From assembly GCF_029633865.1 (NCBI RefSeq), contig NC_079222.1:30455311-30519310 (forward strand): a stretch of DNA of 64,000 nt, given 5' to 3'. Within the stretch, counting starts at the first letter, position 1, and each line of letters opens with the position of its first letter. The notes beneath the pieces were generated by a model. The model was given only the letters and a program-made list of their open reading frames with translations. It was not told the DNA's origin and searched no databases. Positions 34,789 through 46,881 of the stretch are shown piece by piece. The translations under genes were made by a program, and so were the position numbers. This stretch comes from Lampris incognitus (lineage: Eukaryota; Chordata; Actinopteri; Lampriformes; Lampridae).

Positions 34789-35154
34789 AGGGTACAGTGC
34801 TCAGGTACAGTCACAGAACAAGTGTAAAACTGTCCCCTAATTATCCAGTTTCTCCAAGTGCGGTCTTGTTAAAGCACCTCAAAACCAGGAAAATTCTAGT
34901 GTTGTAAGCAAAAACATGTGCTCATTTCAGACCACGTAGCAAGTATGACTTAATGTAATGACTTGTGTTTCAGCATATTTGACAAGACGTTCTTGTCACT
35001 TTATTTCCACTGGTCTTCTGTGTGCACCACATTTGATTGGAGTTTCTTGAGCCGGAGTTCATCAGGACACTAACAACTGTGCATACGATTATAAAGAAAC
35101 TCTTAAACAGCTGCACTGCAGCTTTTGAAGACTCTTCTGAAGTTTTGAAACAAA

Positions 35155-35227
35155 CGCCTGAACAAGGACTTGAACCCTAGAGCCTCAGATTAAAAGTCTG
35201 ATGCTCTACCGTCTGAGCTACCCAGGC
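35155..35227 (-). tRNA. tRNA-Lys-TTT: tRNA-Lys (TTT), weakened T stem
   Basis: Identical variant set to 25678-25750. Confidence 0.75.
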
Positions 35228-35733
35228 CCTTCCAGTAATCTTAAGTGCCCAAGAAATTGCGGATTGGTAAGTCAGCGTATACAAAATCGGAAATCCAAAC
35301 AAGAGACACCTATAAATGCCACTACCCTCCCCCATCAAGTCACCCCCATAAATGTCCATTTTGTGGGTCAAAAATGAAAGCCAGTTATTAAAAACCAGGA
35401 GTCCTCGCTCGGTGTGAATAGGAGCAAGCCAACAGTTGTGAGAAAGTAATCTACCGTAGAGCTCATCATTATCCCTCTAGGGTTGGGGACCAAATACAAT
35501 GAATCCATGTCGACTCATCTTTCTAGTAAGGGGACACGTCTTAGCTATGCTTTTGTTTGTCACCTAAGACTGACTGGGAAAGAGCCAAGCTAAGCTCTGC
35601 CTCATTTTGTGAGTATATGATTCTAAAGAATGCTCATAGCCAAGGGATGAAAATCACCACTTTATTGTCATTTCGCCACACAACAATGACGTGAAATAAA
35701 CACTACTGAATGGGGTTCATGTTTGTTGTGGGA

Positions 35734-35806
35734 GGGGAATTAGCTCAAGTGGTAGAGCGCTCGCTTTGCATGCGAGAGGTAGCGGGATCGATGCCCGCAT
35801 TCTCCA
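35734..35806 (+). tRNA. tRNA-Ala-TGC: tRNA-Ala (TGC)
   Basis: Full cloverleaf, like 4584-4656. Confidence 0.92.
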
Positions 35807-36103
35807 GAGAAGTTGGTTGAGAGATAGTTGTATTATGTTTGTGCAGGGCTCTTAAGACCTGAACAATTATTGTCACTTCAACTACAGGACTTACCTACTA
35901 TACAGGGTTGCCAATCCAGTTTAGCTTTGCCAGCATTTTGCTGTTTTGAAGATGGATGCCACATAGGTATAACTTAAGCAAGCATACTTATTGTAGTTCT
36001 ACAACACGGAAATTAACTGTGACGACAGGCTTTCAATATTTATGGAGATCAGTACTGTGAAGTATAACCACGAGATTTATTTTCCGTATAAGGCTGCCAA
36101 TCC

Positions 36104-38292
36104 TGACACCATTCTCCACCCACTCCACCCTGCCTGCACTCTCTTCTTCACCTCTCTTCTGCACTCCCCGTTACTTTGGACAGTTGACCCTATATGCCTT
36201 CGTCACCTCTACTCCTTCTATCCTCACCATTCCGCTGTCCTCCGTCTCATTCGCGCATATGTATTTCGTCTTGCTCCTACTGACTTTCATCTCTCTTCTC
36301 TGCAGTACATCCCTCCACCTCTCCAGGCTCTCCTGAACATGCATCCTACTCTCACTACAGATCACAATGTCATCCGCAAATATCATGGTCCACGGAGACT
36401 CCTGCCTGATCTCATCCGTCAGCCTGTCCATCACATTGCAAACAAGTAAGGGCTCAGAGCCGATCCTTGATGTAATCCCACCTCCACCTTGAACCCATCT
36501 GTCATTCCAAACATACACCTCACCACTGTCAAACTTCCCTCATACATATCCTGCACCACTCCTGCATACTTCTCTGCAACTTCCTCATACAATACCACAC
36601 CTCCTCTCTCGGCACCCTGTCGTATGCTTTCTCTAAATCTTCAAAGACACAATGTAACTCCTTCTGACCTTCTCTATACTTCTCAATCAACATTCTCAAA
36701 GCAAACATCGGATCTGTGGTGCTCCTCCGTGGCATGAAACCATACTGCTGATCAACTTTAGACCTCTGTAGTTGCTACAGTTCTGCACATTGCCCTTGTT
36801 CTTGAAAATTGGTACCAGTATACTTCTTCTCCACTCCTCAGGTATTCTCTCGCTTTCCAAGATTGTGTTAAACAATCTAGGTAAAAAGTGGGTACAGAAG
36901 AGTGTCAGGAGTGATTTGCGACAGAAGTGTACCAGCAAGAGTTAAAGGGAAGGTTTACAAGATGGTTGTGAGACCAGCTATGTTATATGGTTTGGAGAAA
37001 GCTGCACTGACGAAAAGACAGGAGTCGGAGATGGAGGTGGCAAGAGTTGAAGATGCTAAGATTTTCATTGGGAGTGACGAAGAAGGACAGAATTAGGAAT
37101 GATTATATTAGAGGGACTGCTCAAATTGGACGGTTTTGAGACAAAGCAAGAGAGGACAGATTGAGATGGTTTAGACATGTGTGGAGGAGAGATGCTGGGT
37201 ATATTGGGAGAAGGATGCTGAATATGGAGCTGCCAGGGAACAGGAAAAAAGGAAGGCCAAAGAGGAATTTTATGGATGTGGTGGGGGAAGACATGCCTCT
37301 GTCACACCAGCCGTGCAGTGAGTCTGATGGGGAAGACTGCGGAAGGGGGAAGACTGAGAAGGATCTTGGTATGGGGCAACTGGATGAAATGAGTGGAAGT
37401 GATCAGAGTGAGCCAGAGGAGGAGAATAAATCTCAAAGATCCAACAATGAAGAGGAAAAGAAATCTCCCCAGGTAAAACACATACCTTCCGAGTCAATAA
37501 GGGTCAGGAGAAACCCCCGCCAAAGAGACTGACGTATGAATTAAAGACCCTGGACCCCCCACTCAGTTCAGCCGAAGATAGACATGGGATAGAGAATATG
37601 GAAGAGAGCTAAAGTAAAGATGAACAAGAGGGTGGCAGAGAGTGACACACATGTACATACCCCATGACACACGCATCTCATCATGGCTGTGTTTTGAGTT
37701 ATGGGCTACTTGTGAACTTAATCTGATAGCGGTGACGCCATCAAACATAGCGGGGGTAGATGTAAGGAAGGGAGTTACACTTATTCGCCGGCAGAGGATG
37801 ATCTTGCATTGTTGGCACGTATTTTTTCCTTCTTGAGCGTTGCCGAATTCTGAGTCTTTTGTCCCTCCGTGGCTACTGTAGAGCCAGTTCCGTTTTGTGT
37901 TACAAGCTGCCTGTATGCTGCGAGTGGTGCTGTGTATGAGGAAGCTAAGAAATGCAGAAAACCTGCTCTGCCTAAACCGCCATGAGGACTACTGTCTCCC
38001 GTCTGTACAACTGTATTCTCCCTCCGTCCGCCCTGGAGTCAGTATACATTAAAAAATAACACGACGCAGACTCTGTTCAAGGGGTGTTCGGGCCGACAGC
38101 CAGAATAGGGTTACAGCTTTGGTATGGAGTATTGGTATCCTCCAGACTCGCTCACGGCTGGTGTAGCAGAGAAAGATGCAAAAGACAGGAAGTAATGGAA
38201 ACGGATGATCCGCTGTGGCGACCCCTAACGGGAGCAGCCGAAGGTAGTAGTAGTAGTAGTAAAAGTAGAAGTAGTAGTAGTATTAGTAGTAG
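36104..38292 (+). mobile_element. RTE LINE copy with 5' inversion (type 3)
   Basis: As 4954-7156, with junction near 36885, duplications at 36088-36103 and 38293-38308, TAG-rich tail at 38244-38292. Confidence 0.88.
37297..38155 (+). mobile_element. LTR-element fossil piece inside the RTE
   Basis: Same fragment as 6145-7007, duplicated with the array. Confidence 0.55.
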
Positions 38293-38514
38293 ATAAGGCT
38301 GATAATCCAGTTTATCTATCCAGTGCAATTTTACTCTGATTTTAAAAAGGTACAGCATTGTTACGCAGGAAGATGTAACGGTATTGGACAAGCATTGTTA
38401 CTGTATCTCTAGAACACTGAAATGATCAGCAATAACGGGTTTGGACATTCTGCTTGATCAGTAATCTGAAGATAAGAGTTCATGACACAATCTACATCGA
38501 CATATAAAACCATT

Positions 38515-38586
38515 CTGGCTGTTTGAGGGTTGAACTCACGAACTTCAGATTATGAGACGGACGAACTGCTACTGCTCCAACAAACT
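38515..38586 (-). pseudogene. tRNA-Met (CAT) relic
   Basis: Type 3 form, shares a variant with 29047. Confidence 0.7.
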
Positions 38587-38959
38587 AGGGTAACAGCGCT
38601 CAGGGACAGTCACAGAACAAGTGTAAAACTGTCCCCTAATTATCCAATGTCTCCAAGTGCGGTCTTGTTAAAGCACCTCAAAACCAATAATTTTCTAAGT
38701 GTTGTAAGCAATAGGAAATAACATGTGCTCCTATCAGACCTCCTATGAATTGTGACATAATTTAAGGACTTCTTTTTCAGCATATTTGATAAGGCGTTCA
38801 TGTGACTTTTTTCCACTGTTCTTCTATGTGCACCACATTTGATTGGAGTTGCTTGAGCAGGAGTTCTTCATGACGCTAGCAACTGTGTATGCGTTTATAA
38901 ATAAAGTATTGAGGAGCTGCACTTTAGTTAATGAAGACTCTTCTGAAGTTTGGAACAAA

Positions 38960-39032
38960 CGCCTGAACAGAGACTTGAACCCTGGACTCTCATATTAAAA
39001 ATCTGATGCTTTACCGTCTGAGCTACCCAGGC
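38960..39032 (-). tRNA. tRNA-Lys-TTT: tRNA-Lys (TTT), degraded
   Basis: Type 3 form, identical variant set to 7824-7896. Confidence 0.6.
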
Positions 39033-39630
39033 CCTTCCAATAATCTTCAGTGCCCAAGAAATTGGTGATTGGTGAAATGTATCTCAAGGTAAATGTATCT
39101 ATGTAGCCCTAAAATATAATTTGGTCCCAGAGGGCTTTGAAATCACAATTACTTTCTGTGCAATGTATGCCACCCCTATCCTTTGACCTTCGATTCAGAT
39201 GAGGAAAAATGTAAATGGGAATTTATTTATTTGTTATATTTCTTTTATTCTGAACTTTCAAAAATTTTCAAATTTTAAACTTGCGCATACAAAATCGGAC
39301 ATCTAAACAGGAGACACGTATAAATCCCACTAGTCACTCCCGTAAATGTCAATCTTGTAGGTCAAAAAATGAAAGCCAGTTATTACAACCAAGAGTCCTT
39401 GCTCTTTCTGAATAGCAGCAAGCCAACAGTTGTGAGACAGTACTCTACCGTAGAGCTCATCGTTATCCCTCAAGGGTAGGGGACCAGATACAATGAGTAC
39501 ATGTCGACTCATCTTTCTGGCAAGGTCACAAGTCTTCGCGATAATTTTCTTTGTCACCTAACATTGTTTAATTTGGTATCATTGGTGCTGACATAAAAAA
39601 ATAAAATAAAAAAAAACGTTGAAGTTTCTA

Positions 39631-39878
39631 TCCGTTCATCCATTATCCGAACTGCTTATCCTGCGCTCAGGGCCGCGGGGATGCTGGAGCCTATCCCAGC
39701 AGTTATTGGGCGGCAGGGGGGGAGACACCCTAGACAGGCCGCCACGCCATCACAAAGCCGGCACACAGCACGGTGGCGCAGTGGTTAGAGCGGTTGCGTC
39801 ACAGCAAGAAGGTCCTTGGTTTGAGCCCTGGGGTAATCTAACCTTGAAGGTCACCCCGGGTCGTCCCCTGTGTGGAGT
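39631..39878 (-). mobile_element. tRNA-derived SINE-like insertion
   Basis: Same insertion, target duplications at 39619-39630 and 39879-39890. Confidence 0.7.
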
Positions 39879-40562
39879 TTGAAGTTTCTACTGTGTGCGT
39901 TATGTGCCTCGCCCTCCTGTTTCTGCCTATGTCATGCCAGCACCCTAAGATTAGCTTCAGTGTCGGTAGCTCTGGCCTTAGATAAAAGCGAACATCAGTT
40001 GGCAATGCTAGGTTTAAAGTAGTCGGCAATAGATTCGCCTACTGCTAACATGTTTTGTTTAATGGTGGCTGAGAGGACAAGCAAAAACAGAGAAACACTG
40101 TGCACTGAGGATGAGAGACTGCAAATGAGTCCAAACAGCTGTTGCAAGGGAGCACTCCTACCTTGCGGGACCAGGATAAACAAAGCTTCATTTGCTGATG
40201 TGGTTAAGCTATCCTTCGCACGGTCGCAAACCTAATGGGCTGACTTTAAGGCCAAAGCTCTAAGATATCTGGAGTGTCAGTCAAATTTAACCTTATGGAA
40301 CGAAGTTCCATTTGCTGACAGATGGACAAGTCTCTGTAAGAGAGACCACCAATCTAAGAGGAGAGCACAGCTAGAACAAGACATTTCAACACAGCTAGAT
40401 AAGTTAGCAGTAAACGTCAAAGAGCTAAGCTGACCTGTGCCTCATTTAGTGAGTATACGATTTCAATGAAGGCTCATAGCCGAGGGATGTTTAATTTCAT
40501 TTCGCCATATAACTATGATGTGAAATAAACCCTACTCTATGGATTTCCTCGTCGATGCGTGA

Positions 40563-40635
40563 GGGGAATTAGCTCAAGTGGTAGAGCGCGCGCTTTGCAT
40601 GCGAGAAGTAGCGGGATCGATGCCCGCATTCTCCA
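40563..40635 (+). tRNA. tRNA-Ala-TGC: tRNA-Ala (TGC), anticodon-stem mismatch
   Basis: The anticodon stem 5' strand is cgcgc instead of ctcgc, leaving one mismatch against gcgag. The rest is intact, with variable loop AAGTA. Confidence 0.8.
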
Positions 40636-41138
40636 GAGAAGTTGGCTGAGACTTGGCTGTGTTACGTTTGCGCAGGCCTCTTAAGACTTAAACAATTGTT
40701 GTCACTTTAACGGCAAGACTTCCCTACTATACAGGGCTGCCAATCCTGTTCAGCTTTGCCAGAATTGTGCTGTTTTTTTAGATGGGTGTCACATAGGTAT
40801 AACTTCAGCAAGCATAAATATTGTATTTCAACAACTGAAATGAACTTTGACGATAGGCTTTCAATATTTACAGAGATCAGCACTGTGAAGTGTAATTATG
40901 AGACTTATGCTACATATAAGGCTGATAATCCAGTTTATTTATCCAGTGCAATTTTACTCTAATTTTAAAGAGGTACAGCATGGTCACGCAGGAAGACGTA
41001 ACGATACTGGACAAGCATCGTTATTGTATTTCTAGAACACTGAAATGTTCAGCAATAACGGGTTCGGACATTCTGCTTGATCAGTAATCTGAAAATAAGC
41101 GTTCATGACACAAATCTACAGCGAAATATAAAACCATT

Positions 41139-41211
41139 CTGTCTGTATGAGAGTTGAACTCACGAATTTCAGATTATGAGACTGACGCACTGCTTACTCC
41201 TTCAACAAACT
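41139..41211 (-). pseudogene. tRNA-Met (CAT) relic
   Basis: Type 1 form. Confidence 0.75.
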
Positions 41212-41580
41212 AGGGAACGGTGCTCAGGTACAGTCACACTACAAGTGTAAAACTGTCCCCTAATTATCCAATGTCTTCAAGTGCGGCCTTGTTAAAGCAC
41301 CTCAAAGCCAGAAATATAAGTGTTGTAAGCAATTGGAAATAACATGTGCTCATACGAAACCTCATATGAATTGTGACATAATCTAAGGGCTTCCTTTCAG
41401 CATATTTGAAAATGTGTTCATGTCGCTTTGTTTCCACTGCTCTTCTATGTGCATCGTATTTGATTGGAGTTGCTTGAGTAGGAGTTCATCAGGACACTAG
41501 CAACTGTGAATACGTTTATAAAGAAGGTCTTTAGCAGCCTCACTTTAGTTAATGGAGACTCTTCCGAAGTTCGAAATAAA

Positions 41581-41653
41581 CGCCTGAACAGGGACTTGAA
41601 CCCTGGACCCTCAGATTAAAAGTCTGATGCTCTAACGTCTGAGCTACACAGGC
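41581..41653 (-). tRNA. tRNA-Lys-TTT: tRNA-Lys (TTT), slightly degraded
   Basis: Type 1 form with the GT D loop, like 32109-32181. Confidence 0.7.
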
Positions 41654-42356
41654 CCTTCTGGTTATTTTAAGTGCCCAAGAAATTGCTGATTGCTGAAATG
41701 TAGCTCAAGTCAAATTTATCTGTATAGCCGTAAATTATAATTTAGACCCCGAGGGCTTTGAAGTCACAATTAATTTCTGTGCAATGTATGACGCCCCCTA
41801 TCCTTTCACCCCCAATTCAGATGAGGAAAAACAAATCTACAATTTTTTTTAAAATTTTCATTTATTTTGAACTTTCAACTAATTCCAAATTGTAAACTTG
41901 TGCATACAAAATCTGGAATCCAAACAGCAGACCGTTATAAATCACATTACCCTCCCCCATCAAGTCACCCCCATAAATGTCAATTTTGTGGGTCAAAAAA
42001 ATTAAAGCCAATTATAAAAAAACAAGAGCCCTTGCTCGGTCTGAATTGGATCAAGCCAACAGTTGTGAGAATGTAATCTAAACGTATGGATCATCATTAT
42101 CCCTCAAGGGTAGAGGACCAGATACAATGAATCCATGTCGAATTATCTTTCCGGCAAGGCCATACGTCTTACGTTTTTCTTTGTCACCTAAGACTGACTG
42201 GGAAAGAGCCAAGTTAACCTTTGCCTCATTTAGTGGTATACGATTTTAATGAATGCTCATAGCCAAGGGATGAAAAACACCACTTTATTGTCCTTTTGCC
42301 GCGCAACTATGACGTGAAATAAACCCTACTGCATGGGGTTCTTATTTGACGTGGCA

Positions 42357-42429
42357 GGGGAATTAGCTCAAGTGGTAGAGCGCTCGCTTTGCATGCGAGA
42401 GGCAGCGGGATCGATGCCCGCATTCTCCA
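42357..42429 (+). tRNA. tRNA-Ala-TGC: tRNA-Ala (TGC)
   Basis: Full cloverleaf with variable loop AGGCA. G3-U70 present. Confidence 0.92.
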
Positions 42430-42715
42430 GAGGAGTTGGCTGTGTTACGTTTGTGCAGGTCTCTTAAGACCTCAACGATTAATGTCACTTTAACTGCAGG
42501 ATTTACCTACTATACAGGGCTGCCAATCCAGCTCAGCTTTGCCCGCATTTTGCTGTTTTGTAGATGGATGCCACATAGGTATATCTTAAGCAAGCATACT
42601 TATTGTATTTCTACAACACGGAAATTAACTGTGACGACAGGCTTTCAGTATTTATGGAGATCAGTACCGTGAAGTGTAACAACGAGATGTATGTTCTGTA
42701 TAAGGCTGTTAATCC

Positions 42716-43820
42716 TGACACCCTTCTCCACCAACTCCACCCTGCCTGCACTCTCTTCTTCACCTCTCTCGAGGCTCTGCTCAACCTGCACCCTACTCTC
42801 GCTACAGATGACAATGTCATCCCTAAACATCATCGTCCGTGGAGACTCCTGCGTGATCTTGTCCGTCAACGTGTCCATCACCATTGCAAACAAGAAAGGG
42901 CTCAGAGCCGATCCTTGATGTAATCCCACCTCCACCTTGAACTCATCTGACATTCCAACCGCACACATCACCATTGTCACACTTCCCCCATACATATCCT
43001 GCAGCACTCCTACATACTTCTCTGCAACTCCCGACGTCCTCAAACAATGCCCCCCCCCTCCTCTCTAGGAACCCTGTCGTATGCTTTCTCTAAATCTACA
43101 AAGACACAATGTAACTCCTTCTGACCTTCTCTACTTTTCTCAATCAACATTCTCAAAGAAAACATCGCATCTGTGCTGCTCTTTCGCGGCGTGAAACCAT
43201 ACTGCTGCTCGCTGATCATCACCTCTCCTCTTAACCTAGCTTCCACTACTCTTCCTCATATCTTCATGCTGTGGTTGATCAACTTTAGTCCTCTGTAGTT
43301 GCTACAGTTCTGCACATTGCCCTTGTTCTTGAAAATCGGTACCAGTATACCCTTTTCTTCACTCCTCGGGTATCCTCTCGCTTTCCAAGATTGTGTTAAA
43401 CAATCTAGTGTAAAAAGTGGGTGCAGAAGAGTGTCAAGAGTGATTTGCGACAGAAGGGTACCAGCAAGAGTTAAACAAAAGGTTTACAAGACGGTTATGA
43501 GACAAGCTATGTTATATGATTTGGAGACAGTGGCACTGACGAAAAGAGAGGAGGCAGAGCTAGAGGTGGCAGAGTTGAAGATGCTAAGATTTTCATTGGG
43601 AGTGACGAAGAAGGACAGGATTAGGGATGCTTATATTAGAGGGACTGCTCAAATTGGACGGGTTGGAGACAAAGCAAGAGAGGCAAGATTTAGATGGATT
43701 GGACATGTGTGGAGGAGAGATACTGGATATATTGGGAGAAAGATGCTGAATATGGAGCTGCCAGGGGAGAGGAAAAGATGAATGCCAAAGAGGAGGTTTA
43801 TGGATGTGGTGAGGGAGGAC
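42716..43820 (+). mobile_element. RTE LINE copy with 5' inversion, 3' end lost
   Basis: Same insertion (left duplication 42700-42715, junction near 43413), but the last part of the LINE, its TAG tail, the right duplication and the Met relic are deleted. The join at about 43820 shares 'ac' between the two sides, as in end-joining. Confidence 0.88.
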
Positions 43821-44185
43821 AGTGCTCAGGTACAGTCACAGAACAAGTGTAAAACTGTCCCCTAATTATCCAGTTTCTCCAAGTGCGGTCTTCTTAAAGC
43901 ACCTCAAAACCAGGAAAATTGTAGTGTTGTAAGCAATAGGAAATAACATGTGCTCATATCAAACCACGTAGCAAGTATGACTTAATGTAATGACTTGTGT
44001 TTCAGCATATTTGACAAGACGTTCTTGTCACTTTGTTTCCACTGGTCTTCTGTGTGCACCACATTTGATTGGAGTTGCTTGAGCAGGAGTTCATCAGGAA
44101 ACTAACAACCGTGCATACGATTATAAAGAAACTCTTGAGCAGCTGTACTGCAGCTTTTGAAGACTCCTCTGAAGTTTGACACAAG

Positions 44186-44258
44186 CGCCGGAACAGTGAC
44201 TTGAACCCTGGACCCTTAGATTAAAAGTGGGATTATCTACCGTCTGAGCTACCCAGGC
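44186..44258 (-). pseudogene. tRNA-Lys relic
   Basis: Recognisable over its full length, but with several mismatches in the acceptor, anticodon (ccact/tctaa) and T stems. Anticodon TTT still present. Confidence 0.75.
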
Positions 44259-44761
44259 CCTTCCGGTAACCTTAAGTGCCCAAGAAATGCTGATTGGTAA
44301 GTTAGCGTATGCAAAATCGGAAATCCAAACAAGAGACACCTATAAATCCCACTACCCTCCCCCATCAAGTCACCCCCATAAATGTCAATTTTGTGGGTCA
44401 AAAATGAAAGCCAGTTATTAAAAACCAGGAGTCCTCGCTCGGTGTGAATAGGAGCAAGCCAACAGTTGTGGGAAAGTAATCTACCGTAGAGCTCATCATT
44501 ATCACTCTACGGTTGGGGACCATATGCAATGAATCCATGTCGACTCATCTTTCTAGTAAGGTGACACGTCTTAGCTATGCTTTTGTTTGCCAACTAAGAC
44601 TGACTGGGAAAGAGCTAAGCTAAGCTCTGCCTCATTTTGTGAGTATATGATTCTAAAGAATGCTCATAGCCAGAGAATGAAAATCACCACTTTATTGTCA
44701 TTTCGCCACAACTATGACGTGAAATAAAGACTACTGAATGGGGTTCTTCTTCGTTGCGTGA

Positions 44762-44834
44762 GGGGAATTAGCTCAAGTGGTAGAGCGCTCGCTTCGCATG
44801 CGAGAGGTAGCGGGATCGATGCCCGCATTCTCCA
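44762..44834 (+). tRNA. tRNA-Ala-CGC: tRNA-Ala (CGC)
   Basis: Full cloverleaf with loop ttcgcat. Second of three CGC copies. Confidence 0.9.
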
Positions 44835-45120
44835 GAGGAATTGGCTGTGTTACGTTTGAGCAGGCCTCTTAAGACCGCAACAATTATTGTCGCTTTAACT
44901 GCTAGACTTACCTACTATACAGGGTTGCCAATCCAGTTCAGCTTTGCCAGCATTTTGCTGTTTTGTAGATGGATGCCACATAGGTATATCTTAAGCAAGC
45001 ATACTTATTGTATTTCTACAACACGGAAATTAACTGTGACGACAGGCTTTCAATATTTATGGAGATCAGTACTGTGAAGTATAACCACGAGATTTATTTT
45101 CCGTATAAGGCTGCCAATCC

Positions 45121-45460
45121 TGACACCCTTCTCCACCCACTCCACCCTGCCTGCACTCTCTTCTTCACCTCTCTCTTGAGGCTCTGCTCAACCTGCACCC
45201 TACTCTTGTTACTGATGACAACGTCATCCCCAAACATCATCGTCCACGGAGACTCCTGCGTGAACTTGTCCGTCAACCTGTCCATCACAATTGCAAACAA
45301 GAAAGGGCTCAGCCGATCCTTGATTTAATCCCACCTCCACCTTGAACCCATCTGTCATTCCAACCGCACACCTCACCATTGTCACACTTCCTTCATACAT
45401 ATCCTGCACCACTCCTACATACTTCTCTGCAACTCCCGACGTCCTCAAACAATGCCACCC
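45121..45460 (+). mobile_element. RTE LINE copy, inverted 5' part, first piece
   Basis: Inverted RT part of the same insertion event (left duplication 45105-45120). It is interrupted by the LTR fossil that starts at about 45461. Confidence 0.82.
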
Positions 45461-45861
45461 AATGCCCACCGGGGAACTAGAGGATATTTCGAGTTCCGGA
45501 CATCATGCCTGACGCGTCTCCTTTATGCTCCGTGAACCTGATATAACATGGTGTCAGAAGTGGTCACTGTAAGCCACTTACATGCACTGGGATGAAGATA
45601 TCTCGGCATTTGTGCTAAAAGGAAAAAAAGGACCAAGCAATTGGGTTAATAACCGGAGTCTCGGTGGTGTGTGCACGATAGCTAGCGAGCTTCAAAGCTA
45701 ACTAGCGTCAGGACACTGGTCACAGCACGGGCTAGCATCAACACGAGGGGAGAAGATTGGACCGTTTTCTAGTTCCTCTATCGGCGCAATTCAATTTCAG
45801 CAAGCCAGATGAGTGACCGAAATGGATTCAGAGATTCGAGAGGTTCCGTATAGCTTCAGGC

Positions 45862-46720
45862 TTGGAGCTACAGTCCGAAGAGAACCAGATCAACACCCTT
45901 GTATACACTATGGGAGTAGAGGCAGAGGATGCGCTAACTTCACTCCAATCCACGCCAGATGAAGCAAACGCGTACGGCACGGTGAAGGCCAGGTTTGATG
46001 CGCACTTTGTAGTACGGGTGAATGTGATATTTGAACGGGCTAAGTTTAATCAGAGACACCAAGAAGTAGGTGAGACAGCTGATAGTTTTATTACAGCACT
46101 TCATTGCCTAGCAGAGCATTGTGGTTATGGTGAAGTACACAGTGAGATGATTCATGATAGGCTAGTAGTGGGGCTAAGAGATAAAAATCTATCTGAGCAG
46201 CTGCAAATGGACCCGGGGTTGACGCTAGATAGAGCGGTCATTAGGGTTCGCCAGAGCGATCAAGTCAAAAAGCAGCAACACATGCTTAGAAGCAACTTCA
46301 GAACAGCAGATGCAAGCACAGAATTGGATGCTGTTAGTGCAGGTTGGAGAAACGGCGGGAGAGAGAAGCAGAGAGGGGCAAGGGTGCCAGTCCAGAGTAA
46401 GTCATACCGTGCACAATGCAAAAGATGTGGGAAGGATGCGCATAGCATGCAACTATGTCCAGCTCGCGATGCAGTCTGTAACTTCTGCAAGAAAAGGGGG
46501 CATTATGCAAAAGTCTGCCGATCAAACACTGTAGGAGAAGTGAACATGGCCGACAGTGACAGCGAAGAGGACGTTGCATTCTTAGGCTCTGTTAATGCAG
46601 AAGATTCTGAAGCTCCGTGGCTGATAAAGCTGAAATTAGCTGACATAGAGACAGAATTCAAGATAAACACAGGAGCTGATGTGACTGTGATCCCATCAAG
46701 TCTGTACAGTACAGGGCAGT
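45862..46720 (+). pseudogene. Gag / zinc-knuckle / protease part of fossil 1
   Basis: Encoded features: a gag domain of the vertebrate Gypsy kind, two CCHC knuckles (CKRCGKDAHSMQLC and CNFCKKRGHYAKVC), and a protease start around INTGADVTVIP. Treated as a fossil part of the element. Confidence 0.75.
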
Positions 46721-46881
46721 TTAGTGAGCTGGAGAAGACAGCTGGTGAGTTGTGGTTGGGTCAGGCCTTTTTTAGGTTCGGGCAGAAGCGGAAGCAAACC
46801 TCTCTGAATACCCTGACATGCACATGTTGAATTAGACCTCAGCTCTGATCCTAACGGTATGTCTGACATTCCGACTGCATA

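Larger units (their letters stand above)
32888..35733. repeat. Monomer, type 2
   Basis: tRNA-Ala (32888-32960), RTE LINE (33247-34492), tRNA-Met relic (34716-34788) and tRNA-Lys (35155-35227). Spacers as in other type 2 monomers. Confidence 0.85.
31095..40562. repeat. Higher-order repeat copy 4
   Basis: Fourth unit, with monomers at 31095-32887 (type 1), 32888-35733 (type 2) and 35734-40562 (type 3). It shares some variants with copy 3 (tRNA-Lys of type 2) and others with copy 1 (tRNA-Lys and spacer of type 3), so its history is mosaic. Confidence 0.95.
35734..40562. repeat. Monomer, type 3
   Basis: tRNA-Ala (35734-35806), RTE LINE (36104-38292) with LTR-element piece, tRNA-Met relic (38515-38586), tRNA-Lys (38960-39032) and SINE-like insertion (39631-39878). 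Spacer otherwise empty of genes. Confidence 0.85.
40563..42356. repeat. Monomer, type 1
   Basis: tRNA-Ala (40563-40635), tRNA-Met relic (41139-41211) and tRNA-Lys (41581-41653). LINE site empty near 40915. Spacers hold no gene. Confidence 0.85.
42357..44761. repeat. Monomer, type 2, shortened
   Basis: tRNA-Ala (42357-42429), RTE LINE cut short at its 3' end (42716-43820) and tRNA-Lys relic (44186-44258). The LINE tail and the whole tRNA-Met relic are missing. LINE sequence runs straight into spacer at about 43820. From here on the copies are visibly more diverged. Confidence 0.85.
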
